Assembly: GCF_900177675.1 (NCBI RefSeq)
Contig: NZ_FXWM01000001.1
Span: forward strand, 6,333,001-6,397,000
DNA from: Bacillus sp. OV166
GTDB taxonomy: Bacteria > Bacillota > Bacilli > Bacillales > Cytobacillaceae
DNA length: 64,000 nt
Direction: 5' to 3'
The translations under genes and the position numbers were made by a program. How positions within the stretch are numbered: position 1 is the first letter of the stretch; each line of letters opens with the position of its first letter. The notes under the pieces were generated by a model. It was not told where the DNA came from. It searched no databases and was given only the letters and a program-made list of their open reading frames with translations. This document shows positions 32,404 to 42,152 of this stretch, one piece after another.

Positions 32404-33276
32404 TTATTTTTGAACCACGAAGTTCTCCATATATCGATAAATCGCATAAGCTACCCCATTCTCATCATTTTTAAGGGTTGTCGTTGTACAAACAGCTTTT
32501 ATGACATCTTTCGCATTTCCCATCGCTACACTGTATCCAACTTTCTGGAACATGGATAAATCATTGTTGCTATCCCCGATTGCCATAGCCTGATCTAAGG
32601 AGCCATTCATCGAGAAAACCAATCTTTCAAGTGACATCCCTTTTGAAGCTCTTTTACTAGTCATTTCAATGTTATGATCAGCAGATGAAACAACCATCAA
32701 CTCATCAAACTTTTTGAATTGGTTCCATGCTTCCTCTACTTTCTTTTTATCAAACGAACATGCTAAAATATTATAAAACTCTTCCTCCTGTTTTAAGATA
32801 TCATGATAGTTTTCAACTAAAACATATCCAAACTGGTCAAATTGCCTTTCCGCTACTTCAACTAATTCTTTCATATCTGTATCCAAATCAGCACTTTTCA
32901 AACTTTGAATCTCATTATAGAAATGTTCTCTTCCCTCTTTAAGAGTATAAATGGCTTTATCAGTAAACACTTCGTAATAATAATTCCGTTCATCTAACCA
33001 TTGGAGAATAGCTTCGACACGATCTTTAGTTATCGTAATAGAAGAAATGCACTTTCCGCTTTTTGAATGAATGGTTGCGCCATTTGTCCCGATTACAAAT
33101 GGGGTAATCCCGGCTTTTTCACAAATTGTTTGAACGTCAAAATAAGCCCGTCCTGTTGAAATAACTACTTCAAAGCCTCTATCTTGGGCATATTGAATCG
33201 CCTTTATATTTTCTTCACTAATTTCATTCTGGTCGTTTAATAATGTTCCGTCTAAATCTATCGCAATGAAACTCAT
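32404..33276 (-). CDS. Cof-type HAD-IIB phosphatase
   Basis: 290 aa. Motif I DLDGTLLND, motif II STGRA, motif III Lys near TSKRASKGMSLER, motif IV GDSNNDLSMF, with a C2B cap between. Such enzymes dephosphorylate sugar phosphates, flavins or related metabolites. It lies 132 bases after the DeoR gene, and could act on the imported compound, but this is inference. Confidence 0.93.
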   Translation of the reverse strand: MSFIAIDLDGTLLNDQNEISEENIKAIQYAQDRGFEVVISTGRAYFDVQTICEKAGITPFVIGTNGATIHSKSGKCISSITITKDRVEAILQWLDERNYYYEVFTDKAIYTLKEGREHFYNEIQSLKSADLDTDMKELVEVAERQFDQFGYVLVENYHDILKQEEEFYNILACSFDKKKVEEAWNQFKKFDELMVVSSADHNIEMTSKRASKGMSLERLVFSMNGSLDQAMAIGDSNNDLSMFQKVGYSVAMGNAKDVIKAVCTTTTLKNDENGVAYAIYRYMENFVVQK

Positions 33277-33408
33277 ACTATATATCTCCTTTTCCCATTT
33301 TATCTATTAAATTTTCTTTCTAGTTTTTTTACCTGCTTTCAATAAAAATCTAATCAAAAAAGAGAGAGAACTCCCTCATCCGTCTCGATATGTCCTTTTA
33401 TGGATTGA

Positions 33409-34191
33409 CTATGCTTGAATCCAATTGATTTCCTCTAATTTTGAATGATTTCTCCATTCCTCTGGAAATGGTTGTTCGCAGACAATCACATCCACTTTTT
33501 CTAGAGGACAAACTTTACAAAATGTATCGACACCTATTTTAGAGTAATCTGTTAGCAATACAACTTGCTTTGATACCTCGACCATCTTGCGTGAAACTAA
33601 TGTTTCATGTAAATGATAATTACTAACCCCACTTTGAATAGAAACACCACCAGCTGAAATGAACGCTTTATCAATATTAAATTGATTTAACATTTGTTCA
33701 GTGAGACCGCCGCATATAGATTGCTGCTTTGGATCAATTTGACCACCTAGTAATAGAATTTGTCCTGTAAACTTATTTTGATTAAGCGATTCGGTCAACA
33801 CAGACGACACAGGAAGAGAATTGGTTAAAATCGTAATGTCTTTTTTATTTTCAATACACTGCGCAAATTCAAGCATGGTTGTCCCTACATCAATGACAAT
33901 CACATCTCCGTTAGAAATGAGTTCTACTGCTTTTTTCCCAACCTTAACTTTCGCTTCTTGATTCACAGTTGTACGCTGTGTGAATGGAGGTTCCTCAAAT
34001 TGAAAGACTGTTTTAATCGCTCCACCGTAAACTCTCTTTAAAAGTCCTTTTTCCTCTAATATCATCAAATCGCGTCGAATTGATTCCACTGAAACATTAA
34101 ATTGATCAACTAATTCTATAACTTTTACTTTTCCCGTTTTGTTAAGTTCTTTTAAAATTTCGTTCCTTCTTTCTTCTGGCAAAATAGACAT
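33409..34191 (-). CDS. DeoR family transcriptional regulator
   Basis: 260 aa. N-terminal helix-turn-helix RRNEILKELNKTGKVKVIEL and VSVESIRRDLMILEEKGLLK, then a DeoR sensor domain with VIDVGTTMLEFAQ and TDYSKIGVDTFCKV that binds a phosphorylated effector. Located at the end of the ABC importer operon, 27 bases after the ATPase gene, so the operon is likely self-regulated. Confidence 0.94.
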   Translation of the reverse strand: MSILPEERRNEILKELNKTGKVKVIELVDQFNVSVESIRRDLMILEEKGLLKRVYGGAIKTVFQFEEPPFTQRTTVNQEAKVKVGKKAVELISNGDVIVIDVGTTMLEFAQCIENKKDITILTNSLPVSSVLTESLNQNKFTGQILLLGGQIDPKQQSICGGLTEQMLNQFNIDKAFISAGGVSIQSGVSNYHLHETLVSRKMVEVSKQVVLLTDYSKIGVDTFCKVCPLEKVDVIVCEQPFPEEWRNHSKLEEINWIQA

Positions 34192-34218
34192 ATTTCTTCC
34201 CCCGTGATCATTAATAAT

Positions 34219-35232
34219 TTAAAAAATAATGCATTCTTTTTTCGGTACAAGAATATGAACGCGTGCTCCTTGCTCCAACATTTTCCCTCGGTGGTGAAGA
34301 TAGTCTACATGGAAAGGGGACTCCTCTGTTTCTACTTCATATCTTAAAACATTCCCTGTCATGGAAACATCTTTAATAAACCCTTTAATGCCCCAGTTCT
34401 CCTGTAAATCCAAGCTATCCTCACCAACAGAAACTAATTGTAAAACTTCAGGACGAATGGCGACTTCATTCCCTTTTAATTCTGTGCTGCGAACAAGTTT
34501 ACGGAAAACTTCCATATTACAAACATTGTAATTTCCGATAAATTTTGCAACAAATGTATTGACTGGAGAGGTATAAATTTCTGATGGAGAACCGGATTGT
34601 ACAACTTGTCCTTTATTCATGACAAAAATTCGATCAGACATTGTCATTGCTTCTTCCTGATCATGCGTAACAAAAATAGTAGTAATATCTAATTCTTTTT
34701 GTATTCTCTTTAATTCTTTTTGCAAACTTTTTCTAATTTTAGCATCCAATGCGCTTAACGGCTCATCCAAAAGCAGTACTTTCGGCTCCATGACAAGCGC
34801 ACGGGCAAGAGCAACCCTTTGCTGTTGTCCACCAGATAATTGATGAGGATAAGACTCTTCTTTTCCTATTAAATCAACCATCTCAATCATCTTTTTTACT
34901 CTTGATTTAACATTTTTTACCTTCTTCATTTTAAGGCCGTACGCGATATTATCAAAAACGCTCATATTTGGGAAAAGCGCATAAGACTGAAATACCATAC
35001 CGACTTCACGCTGACGCGGTGATAAATTAGTAATATCTTTTCCGTCAATTAAGATTGTTCCTGCATCAAGGCCTTCAAGCCCCGCAATGGAACGTAATAA
35101 TGTACTTTTTCCACAACCGCTTTGCCCAAGAAGTGTAGCAAATTCACCTTTTTTTAATATTATAGAAATGTCATTTAAAACGACTTGATTTTCATACCCC
35201 TTAGTCACTTTGTCGATGGTTACATAGCTCAT
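34219..35232 (-). CDS. ABC importer ATPase (PotA/FbpC-like)
   Basis: 337 aa. Walker A GQSGCGKSTLL, Q-loop FQSYALFP, signature LSGGQQQRVALARAL, Walker B VLLLDEPLSALDA, switch His THDQEEA, and a C-terminal TOBE-like domain. Energises the two permeases upstream; overlaps the second permease stop by one base. Substrate class is discussed with the binding protein. Confidence 0.95.
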   Translation of the reverse strand: MSYVTIDKVTKGYENQVVLNDISIILKKGEFATLLGQSGCGKSTLLRSIAGLEGLDAGTILIDGKDITNLSPRQREVGMVFQSYALFPNMSVFDNIAYGLKMKKVKNVKSRVKKMIEMVDLIGKEESYPHQLSGGQQQRVALARALVMEPKVLLLDEPLSALDAKIRKSLQKELKRIQKELDITTIFVTHDQEEAMTMSDRIFVMNKGQVVQSGSPSEIYTSPVNTFVAKFIGNYNVCNMEVFRKLVRSTELKGNEVAIRPEVLQLVSVGEDSLDLQENWGIKGFIKDVSMTGNVLRYEVETEESPFHVDYLHHRGKMLEQGARVHILVPKKECIIF

Positions 35233-36104
35233 TATTTTTCACCTTCTAAAGCAGTATTTTTATGACAGTATTGTTTTTTAAAAAATGAAAGAATTCGCTT
35301 CTTATTTGACACGACAGGATTTTTTTCGTTTCTAAACGTAAGTTTTAATACAGTCCCCGTTAACAGTAAAATCATTGAATAATAAGTAATAACAATTGCA
35401 CTTGTTAAGTGACCGCTGCTGTTTAGTTTGTCGGCAAGATAAATTTGGATGGTTTCAAATCGGCCCCCGACAAGCAAATTGGCAAAAGCAAACTCACTAA
35501 ATAAAAGAGCGACTGATAATAGGGTAGACACTAAAATACCAGATATAATATTTGGAAACACCACTGTGCGAAACGCCTGGAATTTTGTAGCACCTAGTAA
35601 TTCAGCTGCATCAACAAGCTGTACAGCATTAAGCGTACGAAGACTGTTACGAATACCTTGATACATAAACGGTAGAATGGTTATGAAATAAGCACCAATT
35701 AAAATCCAAGGTGTTCCGGCAATTTGAATCGGTCCATCTGAATATACCTTGATTAATCCAACAGCTCCAACAATGGGAGGAATTCCATAAGGAAGCATAG
35801 CTGCTGCTTGAAGCAATCCTTCCCATTTACTGAAATATACTGTGATGATAAAAATAGTCGGAAGCATAATAACAACACTAAGACCTACAGACATGACAAT
35901 TAAAAACAGCGTTCTTCGAAAAGCATCATAAAACCGTTCATCTTGAAACAATTCAATATACCATTTCATTGTATAACTCTCAGGTAAAATGGTATGATCC
36001 CATTTACCGGCAATAGAGAATAATAATGTTCCTACAAGTGGAATTAATAAATACATAACTAGTAATCCCACAATCACTTTATGAAAAGTCAATGAAGATT
36101 TCAT
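35232..36104 (-). CDS. ABC importer permease 2
   Basis: 290 aa with six membrane segments and the EAA loop AAELLGATKFQAFRTVVFPNI that docks on the ATPase. PotC/PhnV-like. Start overlaps the previous permease by four bases (ATGA type coupling). Confidence 0.93.
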   Translation of the reverse strand: MKSSLTFHKVIVGLLVMYLLIPLVGTLLFSIAGKWDHTILPESYTMKWYIELFQDERFYDAFRRTLFLIVMSVGLSVVIMLPTIFIITVYFSKWEGLLQAAAMLPYGIPPIVGAVGLIKVYSDGPIQIAGTPWILIGAYFITILPFMYQGIRNSLRTLNAVQLVDAAELLGATKFQAFRTVVFPNIISGILVSTLLSVALLFSEFAFANLLVGGRFETIQIYLADKLNSSGHLTSAIVITYYSMILLLTGTVLKLTFRNEKNPVVSNKKRILSFFKKQYCHKNTALEGEK

Positions 36105-37039
36105 CGTAAATCCCTCCTAATGCGACGCATCATTCGTTCATTGAACCACATCGCCCCTATCATGGTCGCTGCTAGAAGAACTCCCAACGCACTGCCTAGC
36201 TGCGGCTTCAATGCAACGTCACTAGAAACTAGAGAGGCAATTTGCAATGACAATAAATTATAGTTGCTGCCGACCAATGCATAGGCTGTAGCGTAAGCTC
36301 CCATCGCATTCGCAAACAAAATACTGAATGTACCTACAATACTAGGTAAAAGAACAGGAATCCCAATGTGAAACCAAAATGATAATGTTGACCCTCCTAA
36401 TAATGAAGAGGCTTCTTTCCATTGTTGCTTAATTCCTTGATAAGACGGGTAGATGAGCATAACAGCAAGCGGAATTTGAAAATAAATATAAACAAGAATG
36501 AGGCCTGTCCATGAATATAAATTAAAATCTGCAAATACATCCCAACCAATCTTAGAAAAAAGCAATGTAAACAACCCATTGTTTCCAAGTAAAATAATAT
36601 ATGAAAATGAAAGAGGAATCCCCTCAAAGTTCGACGTCATATTGGCAATCATCAGTAAACGATTTTGTATTTTTTGTGAGAACTTTGTAAACGAATAAGC
36701 TGCAATGACAGCTATAATCACAGAAGTTATAGCAGCAAATAAGGAAATGACAAGGCTATTTTGAATGGCTTGTAAGTAAAATTTACTTTTAAATATGGTT
36801 GTATATTGATCAATCGTAACTTGAATTCCATCGTCTGCATAAAAACTATTTTTAATCATTGCCACTAATGGCCCCAGTTCAAATCCAATCACAAGCATAA
36901 CAAATGGCAGTAAAAGAGCTAATAAGTAAATTTTTTGTTTTTTTATTTTTCGCAAGACTTCTCGCTCCTCTATGTTCACTAACAATTTGGGAATTGGTTT
37001 AACATTACGTTCGTTAAACCAATTCCAGTCAACCTTCAT
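36101..37039 (-). CDS. ABC importer permease 1
   Basis: 312 aa, six membrane segments after a 30-residue cytoplasmic lead, with EAA loop KEASSLLGGSTLSFWFHIGI. PotB/PhnU-like inner-membrane subunit. The start is 26 bases after the phosphodiesterase stop; an internal start at about residue 24 is also possible. Confidence 0.92.
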   Translation of the reverse strand: MKVDWNWFNERNVKPIPKLLVNIEEREVLRKIKKQKIYLLALLLPFVMLVIGFELGPLVAMIKNSFYADDGIQVTIDQYTTIFKSKFYLQAIQNSLVISLFAAITSVIIAVIAAYSFTKFSQKIQNRLLMIANMTSNFEGIPLSFSYIILLGNNGLFTLLFSKIGWDVFADFNLYSWTGLILVYIYFQIPLAVMLIYPSYQGIKQQWKEASSLLGGSTLSFWFHIGIPVLLPSIVGTFSILFANAMGAYATAYALVGSNYNLLSLQIASLVSSDVALKPQLGSALGVLLAATMIGAMWFNERMMRRIRRDLR

Positions 37040-37064
37040 TCTAATGTTGAAGAGGGTATCTTTT

Positions 37065-37898
37065 CTAAATGGAAATTTTTCCTTTCAGACCTGGCAATTG
37101 ATATGAAATCATTTTATTGGACGGCTCAATATTTAAAAGTTCACAAACTAGTGGTGCAAAAGCTAATTGCGGAACCACTTCACTGTAGACGCCAGGCTCA
37201 ACTTTTGGACTAATGATAAAGAGCGGTACATCACGCTCACCATCAGTTGTGCCGCCATGGTTGCCATATTCACTCATTCCATGATCAGATGTAATTAAAA
37301 TGTGGTAACCTTCTTTGATCCAAATTGGCAAAAGTTGTGCCAACAAGCTTCCCATTTTTAAGATTTGTTCACGATATTCTTTCGATTCTGAACCGAAAAT
37401 TTCCCCTTTTACATCTACACCGAGCGGATGGATATATAAAAAGTGCGGGTCATACTTTCTGCGCAAGGCTTCTGCGTCCATTAACACATGACTATCTGGA
37501 TAGTCATCGTCCCAATAGAATTTTCCATATTGAATCGGCTTAGACTCATCCTCCTGCTCACGATCTTCAATAAAATGGAATGGCGCCCGATTATAAAGTT
37601 CGCTTACCCAGTAATACGATACCGTTCCGTTCCTTAAGCCGTTTTCTTTCGTAAGATGAAAGAGACTTTTCTCGGTAGATAAGCGAACGGCTTGATTGGA
37701 CGTAATTCCGTTCACTGAAGCCGGTGTACCCGTTAGTAACACTTCATATAATGGGCGGGAAAGACTTGGGAGTTCCGACTTTACTTTGTATAGTGCCGCC
37801 TGATTTGTTTCAACTAGATGTTGAATAAATCCAAGAGCCTCACATGCTTTATCATATCTCATACCATCAACAACAATTGCTATTACTTTATTTGACAT
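37065..37898 (-). CDS. Type I phosphodiesterase / nucleotide pyrophosphatase family hydrolase
   Basis: 277 aa alkaline-phosphatase fold. Metal ligands appear in AIVVDGMRYD, the nucleophile region LPSLSRPLYE, HPLGVD and ITSDHGMSEYGNHGG. No signal peptide, so it acts in the cytoplasm, presumably on the phosphodiester or phosphonate brought in by the importer in which it is embedded (overlap of 11 bases with the binding-protein gene). Confidence 0.9.
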   Translation of the reverse strand: MSNKVIAIVVDGMRYDKACEALGFIQHLVETNQAALYKVKSELPSLSRPLYEVLLTGTPASVNGITSNQAVRLSTEKSLFHLTKENGLRNGTVSYYWVSELYNRAPFHFIEDREQEDESKPIQYGKFYWDDDYPDSHVLMDAEALRRKYDPHFLYIHPLGVDVKGEIFGSESKEYREQILKMGSLLAQLLPIWIKEGYHILITSDHGMSEYGNHGGTTDGERDVPLFIISPKVEPGVYSEVVPQLAFAPLVCELLNIEPSNKMISYQLPGLKGKISI

Positions 37899-39000
37899 GG
37901 ACTAACACCTCTTCTTGCCAAAGCTGCGGTAAATTTTTAGCCGTTTCTTCCCATGCTTTGTAATCTTCAATTGGTTTTGCATTTTTGTACTGTTCTTCTG
38001 GAACCATTTTTTCAGCTACTTCTTTCGGAAGTTCTACATCGCGAATTGGACGGGCAAACCCTTTAGCTAAGTTAATTTGTCCTTCATCACTTAAGATATA
38101 TTCTCTAGTTGCCATCGCTGCATGCGGATGCTTTGCAAATTTGTTAATAATAGTTGCGTAGCCGCTTACGACTGAACCTTCTCTAGGAATGGTTACTTCA
38201 AATTGATCACGTTTAATTTGATTAGCGTAACCAAGGGCATTGAAATCCCAAACAAGGGCAACTTCCACTTCACCTTTTTCGATGTTAGCCGGCTTGGCAT
38301 CAGTTAAGCTAAGGCGGCCTTGCTTGGCAAGCTTAGCAAAATAGTCAATTCCTGGTTGGAGATTTGTTTCATCACCGCCGTAAGCGATGGCGGCTGCAAG
38401 AACGGCCATTTGGTTCTGTGTACCACGCTGAACATCTCCAACTGTTACTTTATAATCTCCTTTTAATATGTCATCCCAAGATTTTGGCGGGTTATCTACT
38501 AATTCTTTATTAGTAAAGAATGCAATTGTTCCTTGGTAGCCAACAACCCAATCCCCGTTGTCATCTTTTGCCCAGTCAGGTACCTCGTCCCAATAGGAAG
38601 TTTTATATGGAATCGTTAATTCTTTTTGTTCCGCGATTGGCCCAAAGGAAATCCCTACATCGCCGATATCAGCTGTTGCATTCTCTCCTTCAGATTCCAT
38701 TTTGGCAATCTCTTCGGCACTGGATAAATCTGTATCATTGTGTTCCAATGTATATTTTTTCATCACTTCATTCCACGTTTCTCCCCAGTTAGCCCATGAA
38801 TCAGGCATACCGACACTATTAATTGTTCCCTCTTCTTTTGCCTTTGTTTCAATTTCTTTCATGGTTAACGAACTTGGATCCTTAACAACTGGAGCAGCCT
38901 CCTCTTTAGTAGCTCCACAAGCAGCTAATCCTAGTACACTCACTCCTAACATCACAGCTTGAATAGACTTGTAACAATTCTTCTTGAATGTGTAATTCAT
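37888..39000 (-). CDS. ABC importer substrate-binding lipoprotein
   Basis: 370 aa, lipobox VLGLAAC, then a type II periplasmic-binding fold (EEGTINSVGMPDSWANWGET, GYQGTIAFFTNKELVDNPPK) of the iron/spermidine/2-aminoethylphosphonate group. Start 39000 chosen because GGAGG lies eight bases upstream. Operon order, binding protein - phosphodiesterase - two permeases - ATPase - DeoR - HAD, suggests uptake of an organophosphorus compound such as a glycerophosphodiester or phosphonate; the ligand cannot be read from sequence. Confidence 0.9.
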   Translation of the reverse strand: MNYTFKKNCYKSIQAVMLGVSVLGLAACGATKEEAAPVVKDPSSLTMKEIETKAKEEGTINSVGMPDSWANWGETWNEVMKKYTLEHNDTDLSSAEEIAKMESEGENATADIGDVGISFGPIAEQKELTIPYKTSYWDEVPDWAKDDNGDWVVGYQGTIAFFTNKELVDNPPKSWDDILKGDYKVTVGDVQRGTQNQMAVLAAAIAYGGDETNLQPGIDYFAKLAKQGRLSLTDAKPANIEKGEVEVALVWDFNALGYANQIKRDQFEVTIPREGSVVSGYATIINKFAKHPHAAMATREYILSDEGQINLAKGFARPIRDVELPKEVAEKMVPEEQYKNAKPIEDYKAWEETAKNLPQLWQEEVLVHVK

Positions 39001-39139
39001 AAAAAGTGCCTCCATTTAGTGTGGAATTTTTAATGTTTATTACTGTTTGTTACAGATTAATCATAATTGGACAATGTTAATTCCACATAAATCCAACGTA
39101 AAGATTTTGTAAATCAGTATGTAAATGACTACATAAATG

Positions 39140-39165
39140 AAGCACCGTTTACGCGGTGCTTTCTT
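39140..39165. terminator. Dispersed-type hairpin terminator
   Basis: AGCACCG / CGGTGCT, same sequence type as 24496, in the 350-base gap between the importer operon and the ABC-2 exporter. Nothing else is identifiable in this gap. Confidence 0.6.
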
Positions 39166-39349
39166 GTATAATGCCCACAACAAGTCGGACATTTTTGATT
39201 ATAAGAATTAAGGTATATAAATCGGCAAAAAAAACACACAATAATTTTGGAAGGGAAATATTTATTCAGAAAAAGATTGAACAGCTATTTCATTATAAGA
39301 ATGGAATCAACCGTTAAAAAAAATAGAGCTATTTATCAGCTCTAAGTTT

Positions 39350-40144
39350 TTATTCAGGATTAAATTTTTTATTGGCAATCCAATAATTCGTTACCAAGAG
39401 TATCAGCAAAATACAAACAATTGTTAGTAGTACATTGACTATTTCGTTAAAATTTACCGAACCTGTGATTAGAGATTCCATTGCATGTTTACTCATACTG
39501 GCTGGATTTACATAATCAATTGCTGGATTCAAACCGACGATAATTCTACAACCCAAAAGGTAAACAATTGAAATTAGCGCGATAATACCTTGACTGTGAA
39601 AAATAGTACTAATCATTGTTGTAAAAGATACGATATAAAGAACCCATACAAGATAAAATAATAGTGCAGCAATCATGTCTAAAAATGGAACATCTTCGAA
39701 AAGATAATTTACGTATAGATAAGAAGAAAGGTATCCAATAGTTACACTAAAAGCTATTATCAAATAATTTGATACAATTTTTCCACCGATATATGAAAAA
39801 ACAGTAACAGGTCGTGTTAAGATAAAGGCCAACATACCATTTGATTTATCTGATTGAATAATCCCCATCATTGAGATAACAATAATCATAATCCCAAGCT
39901 GATCAAATTGGGACCCTAACGTGGTGGCTAGTACTTCTCCTCCTTTTTGAGCTGCCACACTCGGATCAATTGTAATGCCTGTCCCTCCTCCTAACGATTC
40001 CAAAATTGATGGCAAGTAATAAGTAACTATTGGCTGAGTTATCCCTAAAAAGAGAAAGACAATCGGCAGCCAAATAACTTTAAAATCACGTACCATTTGA
40101 ACAAATTCTTTTTTTATTAATACAGTAAAATTATTCAATTTCAC
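39350..40144 (-). CDS. ABC-2 type exporter permease
   Basis: 264 aa with six membrane segments and a large loop after helix 1 (GGGTGITIDPSVAAQ). Partner of the ATPase gene, overlapping it by four bases. ABC-2 systems export drugs, peptides, or polysaccharides; substrate unknown. Confidence 0.9.
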   Translation of the reverse strand: MKLNNFTVLIKKEFVQMVRDFKVIWLPIVFLFLGITQPIVTYYLPSILESLGGGTGITIDPSVAAQKGGEVLATTLGSQFDQLGIMIIVISMMGIIQSDKSNGMLAFILTRPVTVFSYIGGKIVSNYLIIAFSVTIGYLSSYLYVNYLFEDVPFLDMIAALLFYLVWVLYIVSFTTMISTIFHSQGIIALISIVYLLGCRIIVGLNPAIDYVNPASMSKHAMESLITGSVNFNEIVNVLLTIVCILLILLVTNYWIANKKFNPE

Positions 40145-41040
40145 ACCACCAATTTTAAAAATATTTCTTCTAAAGTATCATTATTGATTTCAAATTTTAC
40201 GATGTCCACGTCGTGAGAGAGAGCATTCATCAGTAGCATATTTTTGTTTTTTTGGATGTTTTCAACTTTTATTTGGACTTTATTCCCTATGACCTCGACT
40301 TCCTTCACATAAGGTAATTTTTTTATCATGCCAATCCATTTTTGATCCTTCGATATGATTTCTAAATTTAATTTATTTTCGTTATTTCGGTTCAACAGTT
40401 CAGCGATTGTTGTATCTTCTATTTTTGTTCCATTTTTAATGATTACAAATCGTTCACATATTTCTTCTGCATCGCCTAATATATGGGTTGATAATAAAAT
40501 AGTAGTATCTTTTTTTATTTCTTCGATCAGGTTTAACACTTCTCTTCGCCCAATTGGATCTAATGCAGATACTGGCTCATCCATGACAATAAGTGAAGGC
40601 TTATGTAATAGTGCTTGTGCAATACCAAGTCTCTGTTTCATTCCACCAGAAAATGTACCGACTTTTGAGTTTTCTTCACCTTCTAGTCCGACTTTTGCTA
40701 AAATTTCAGGTATCCAGTTTGATAATTCTTCTTTTAGCATTCCAGAAAGTTGACCCATAAACGTAAGAGTTTCTTTCGCTGTCATCCATTGAAAAAAGTT
40801 AGGGTACTGTGGTAGGTAACCAATTTCCCTTTTCATTTTCGATATTTTTTTCCCATTCAACAAAACTTCACCAGAGTCTGAATTGATAATATCTGAAATC
40901 ACTTTTATTAATGTGGACTTCCCTGCCCCATTCGGACCGATTAATCCGACACATTCTCCTGAATTCAGTTCCATCGAAAAATTATTGACAGCAATTTTTC
41001 CTTTAAATTTTTTCGTAACATTTTTGATTTCTAATTTCAT
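40141..41040 (-). CDS. ABC-2 type exporter ATPase
   Basis: 299 aa: Walker A GPNGAGKSTLI, signature GTFSGGMKQRLGIAQAL, Walker B LIVMDEPVSALDP, switch STHILGDAEE, then a C-terminal regulatory tail of about 90 residues. Overlaps the PLDc_N gene stop by four bases, so the three genes are one operon. Confidence 0.94.
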   Translation of the reverse strand: MKLEIKNVTKKFKGKIAVNNFSMELNSGECVGLIGPNGAGKSTLIKVISDIINSDSGEVLLNGKKISKMKREIGYLPQYPNFFQWMTAKETLTFMGQLSGMLKEELSNWIPEILAKVGLEGEENSKVGTFSGGMKQRLGIAQALLHKPSLIVMDEPVSALDPIGRREVLNLIEEIKKDTTILLSTHILGDAEEICERFVIIKNGTKIEDTTIAELLNRNNENKLNLEIISKDQKWIGMIKKLPYVKEVEVIGNKVQIKVENIQKNKNMLLMNALSHDVDIVKFEINNDTLEEIFLKLVV

Positions 41041-41276
41041 ATGCTCTCACTATCCTTTCTCCCTATGGTGAAGTACAGAATTGGTCCAAGTGTATTGGCA
41101 AATAGAATAATTAGCACCCATGGGAGCACATTTTTTCTTGTTTTTCTATGTCGGTATAAATCCATTAAGGCAATTAAAATTAATATCGTACTTACTACAA
41201 TAACTGGCATTATTATTGGTAGAAAGGCCATAAAATCAATATCCTTTAGGTCACCCAGATCATATTGCATCTTCAT
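41037..41276 (-). CDS. PLDc_N domain membrane protein, 79 aa
   Basis: Starts MKMQYDLGDLKDIDFMAFLP at 41276, placed by AAGGGA ten bases upstream; the longer frame would cross the operators and the divergent gene. Two membrane helices and the PLDc_N / phospholipase-D-nuclease N-terminal signature WVLIILFANTLGPILYFTIGRK. Common companion of ABC-2 exporters in Bacillus; role unknown. Confidence 0.88.
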   Translation of the reverse strand: MKMQYDLGDLKDIDFMAFLPIIMPVIVVSTILILIALMDLYRHRKTRKNVLPWVLIILFANTLGPILYFTIGRKDSESI

Positions 41277-41300
41277 TTCCATCATTCCCTTCAATCTCAT

Positions 41301-41320
41301 TCTCATTCTTAATAATGATA
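41301..41320. promoter_or_regulatory. Operator copy 2 (imperfect)
   Basis: TCTCATTC-TTAA-TAATGATA; same half-sites and spacing as the palindrome at 41351, 50 bases away, i.e. close to five helical turns. Confidence 0.5.
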
Positions 41321-41350
41321 ACTTAGTTGCAGGTGTGTTGCAATAGCTAT

Positions 41351-41370
41351 TCTCATTATTTATAATGAGA
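41351..41370. promoter_or_regulatory. Operator copy 1 (perfect palindrome)
   Basis: TCTCATTA-TTTA-TAATGAGA, 8-bp arms. It lies between the exporter operon and the divergent helix-turn-helix gene and is the likely binding site of that regulator. Confidence 0.6.
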
Positions 41371-41400
41371 TTAAAATTAAACATTGAACGAGGTGAAATT

Positions 41401-41940
41401 GTGAGTAACAAAATTGACGTTATCATGCATCCAGTAAGAATGAAAATTTGCCAAGCATTAATGAGAAATAAAGAAAATGGACTCACACCCTTAGAAATGG
41501 TAAAAATCATTAAAGATGTGCCTCAATCAAGTCTATATAGGCATATACAAACCATGGTGGATTCTGGTGTCATCCACGTTATTAATGAAAAAAAGGTGAA
41601 ATCTGTTTCCGAAAAATATTATGCTTTAAATGAAGAAGAGGCAAGAATTGACGTAGAGGAATGGAAAAAGGCTTCTAACGAGGAAAAATTAACCTATTTT
41701 TCTTATTATCAATTATTACTTATGACTCAATATCAAGATTATCTTAAGAAATTAGGAGAACAAAACTGCCAAGAGGACCTTGCTGCTTTTTCTGTAGTGG
41801 AATTAAAGATTGATGAGGAACACTTTATACAATTTCAAAACGAATTAAACGATTTATTGACTAAATACTACAATACTACGAGCAAGAAAACAGAGTCTCC
41901 GGTTCGAACAATTGCTTTTACAATTATTCCAGATGCTTAA
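41401..41940 (+). CDS. ArsR-like winged-helix regulator, 179 aa
   Basis: GTG start with GAGGTG nine bases upstream. N-terminal winged helix: IDVIMHPVRMKICQALMRNK, VPQSSLYRHIQTMVDSGVIHV; C-terminal helical region similar to YdfF/ArsR-family regulators that sit beside ABC exporters. Divergent from the exporter genes with two palindromes between, so it probably represses them and itself. Confidence 0.88.
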   Translation: MSNKIDVIMHPVRMKICQALMRNKENGLTPLEMVKIIKDVPQSSLYRHIQTMVDSGVIHVINEKKVKSVSEKYYALNEEEARIDVEEWKKASNEEKLTYFSYYQLLLMTQYQDYLKKLGEQNCQEDLAAFSVVELKIDEEHFIQFQNELNDLLTKYYNTTSKKTESPVRTIAFTIIPDA

Positions 41941-42096
41941 CAGAAGTTATCATTGACCATTATCTAAATGGTTCTAGAATACATTTGTTCTTAAATAACT
42001 TGCTCAGTTGGAAGAAGAAGGAAATAGGGATATTGGTCTATCTAACCCCAAAAAACTTAGTACTTTACACTCGTTGACTAAAATACAAGTTTAAAC

Positions 42097-42115
42097 GATA
42101 ATGATAATCGTTATC
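42097..42115. promoter_or_regulatory. Fur box upstream of second DoxX gene
   Basis: GATAATGATAATCGTTATC matches the Fur consensus with two deviations at most. A second palindrome TGATAATAATTATCA follows at 42118-42132. Confidence 0.85.
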
Positions 42116-42152
42116 AATGATAATAATTATCAATTATTTAGGGGGCTTTATT

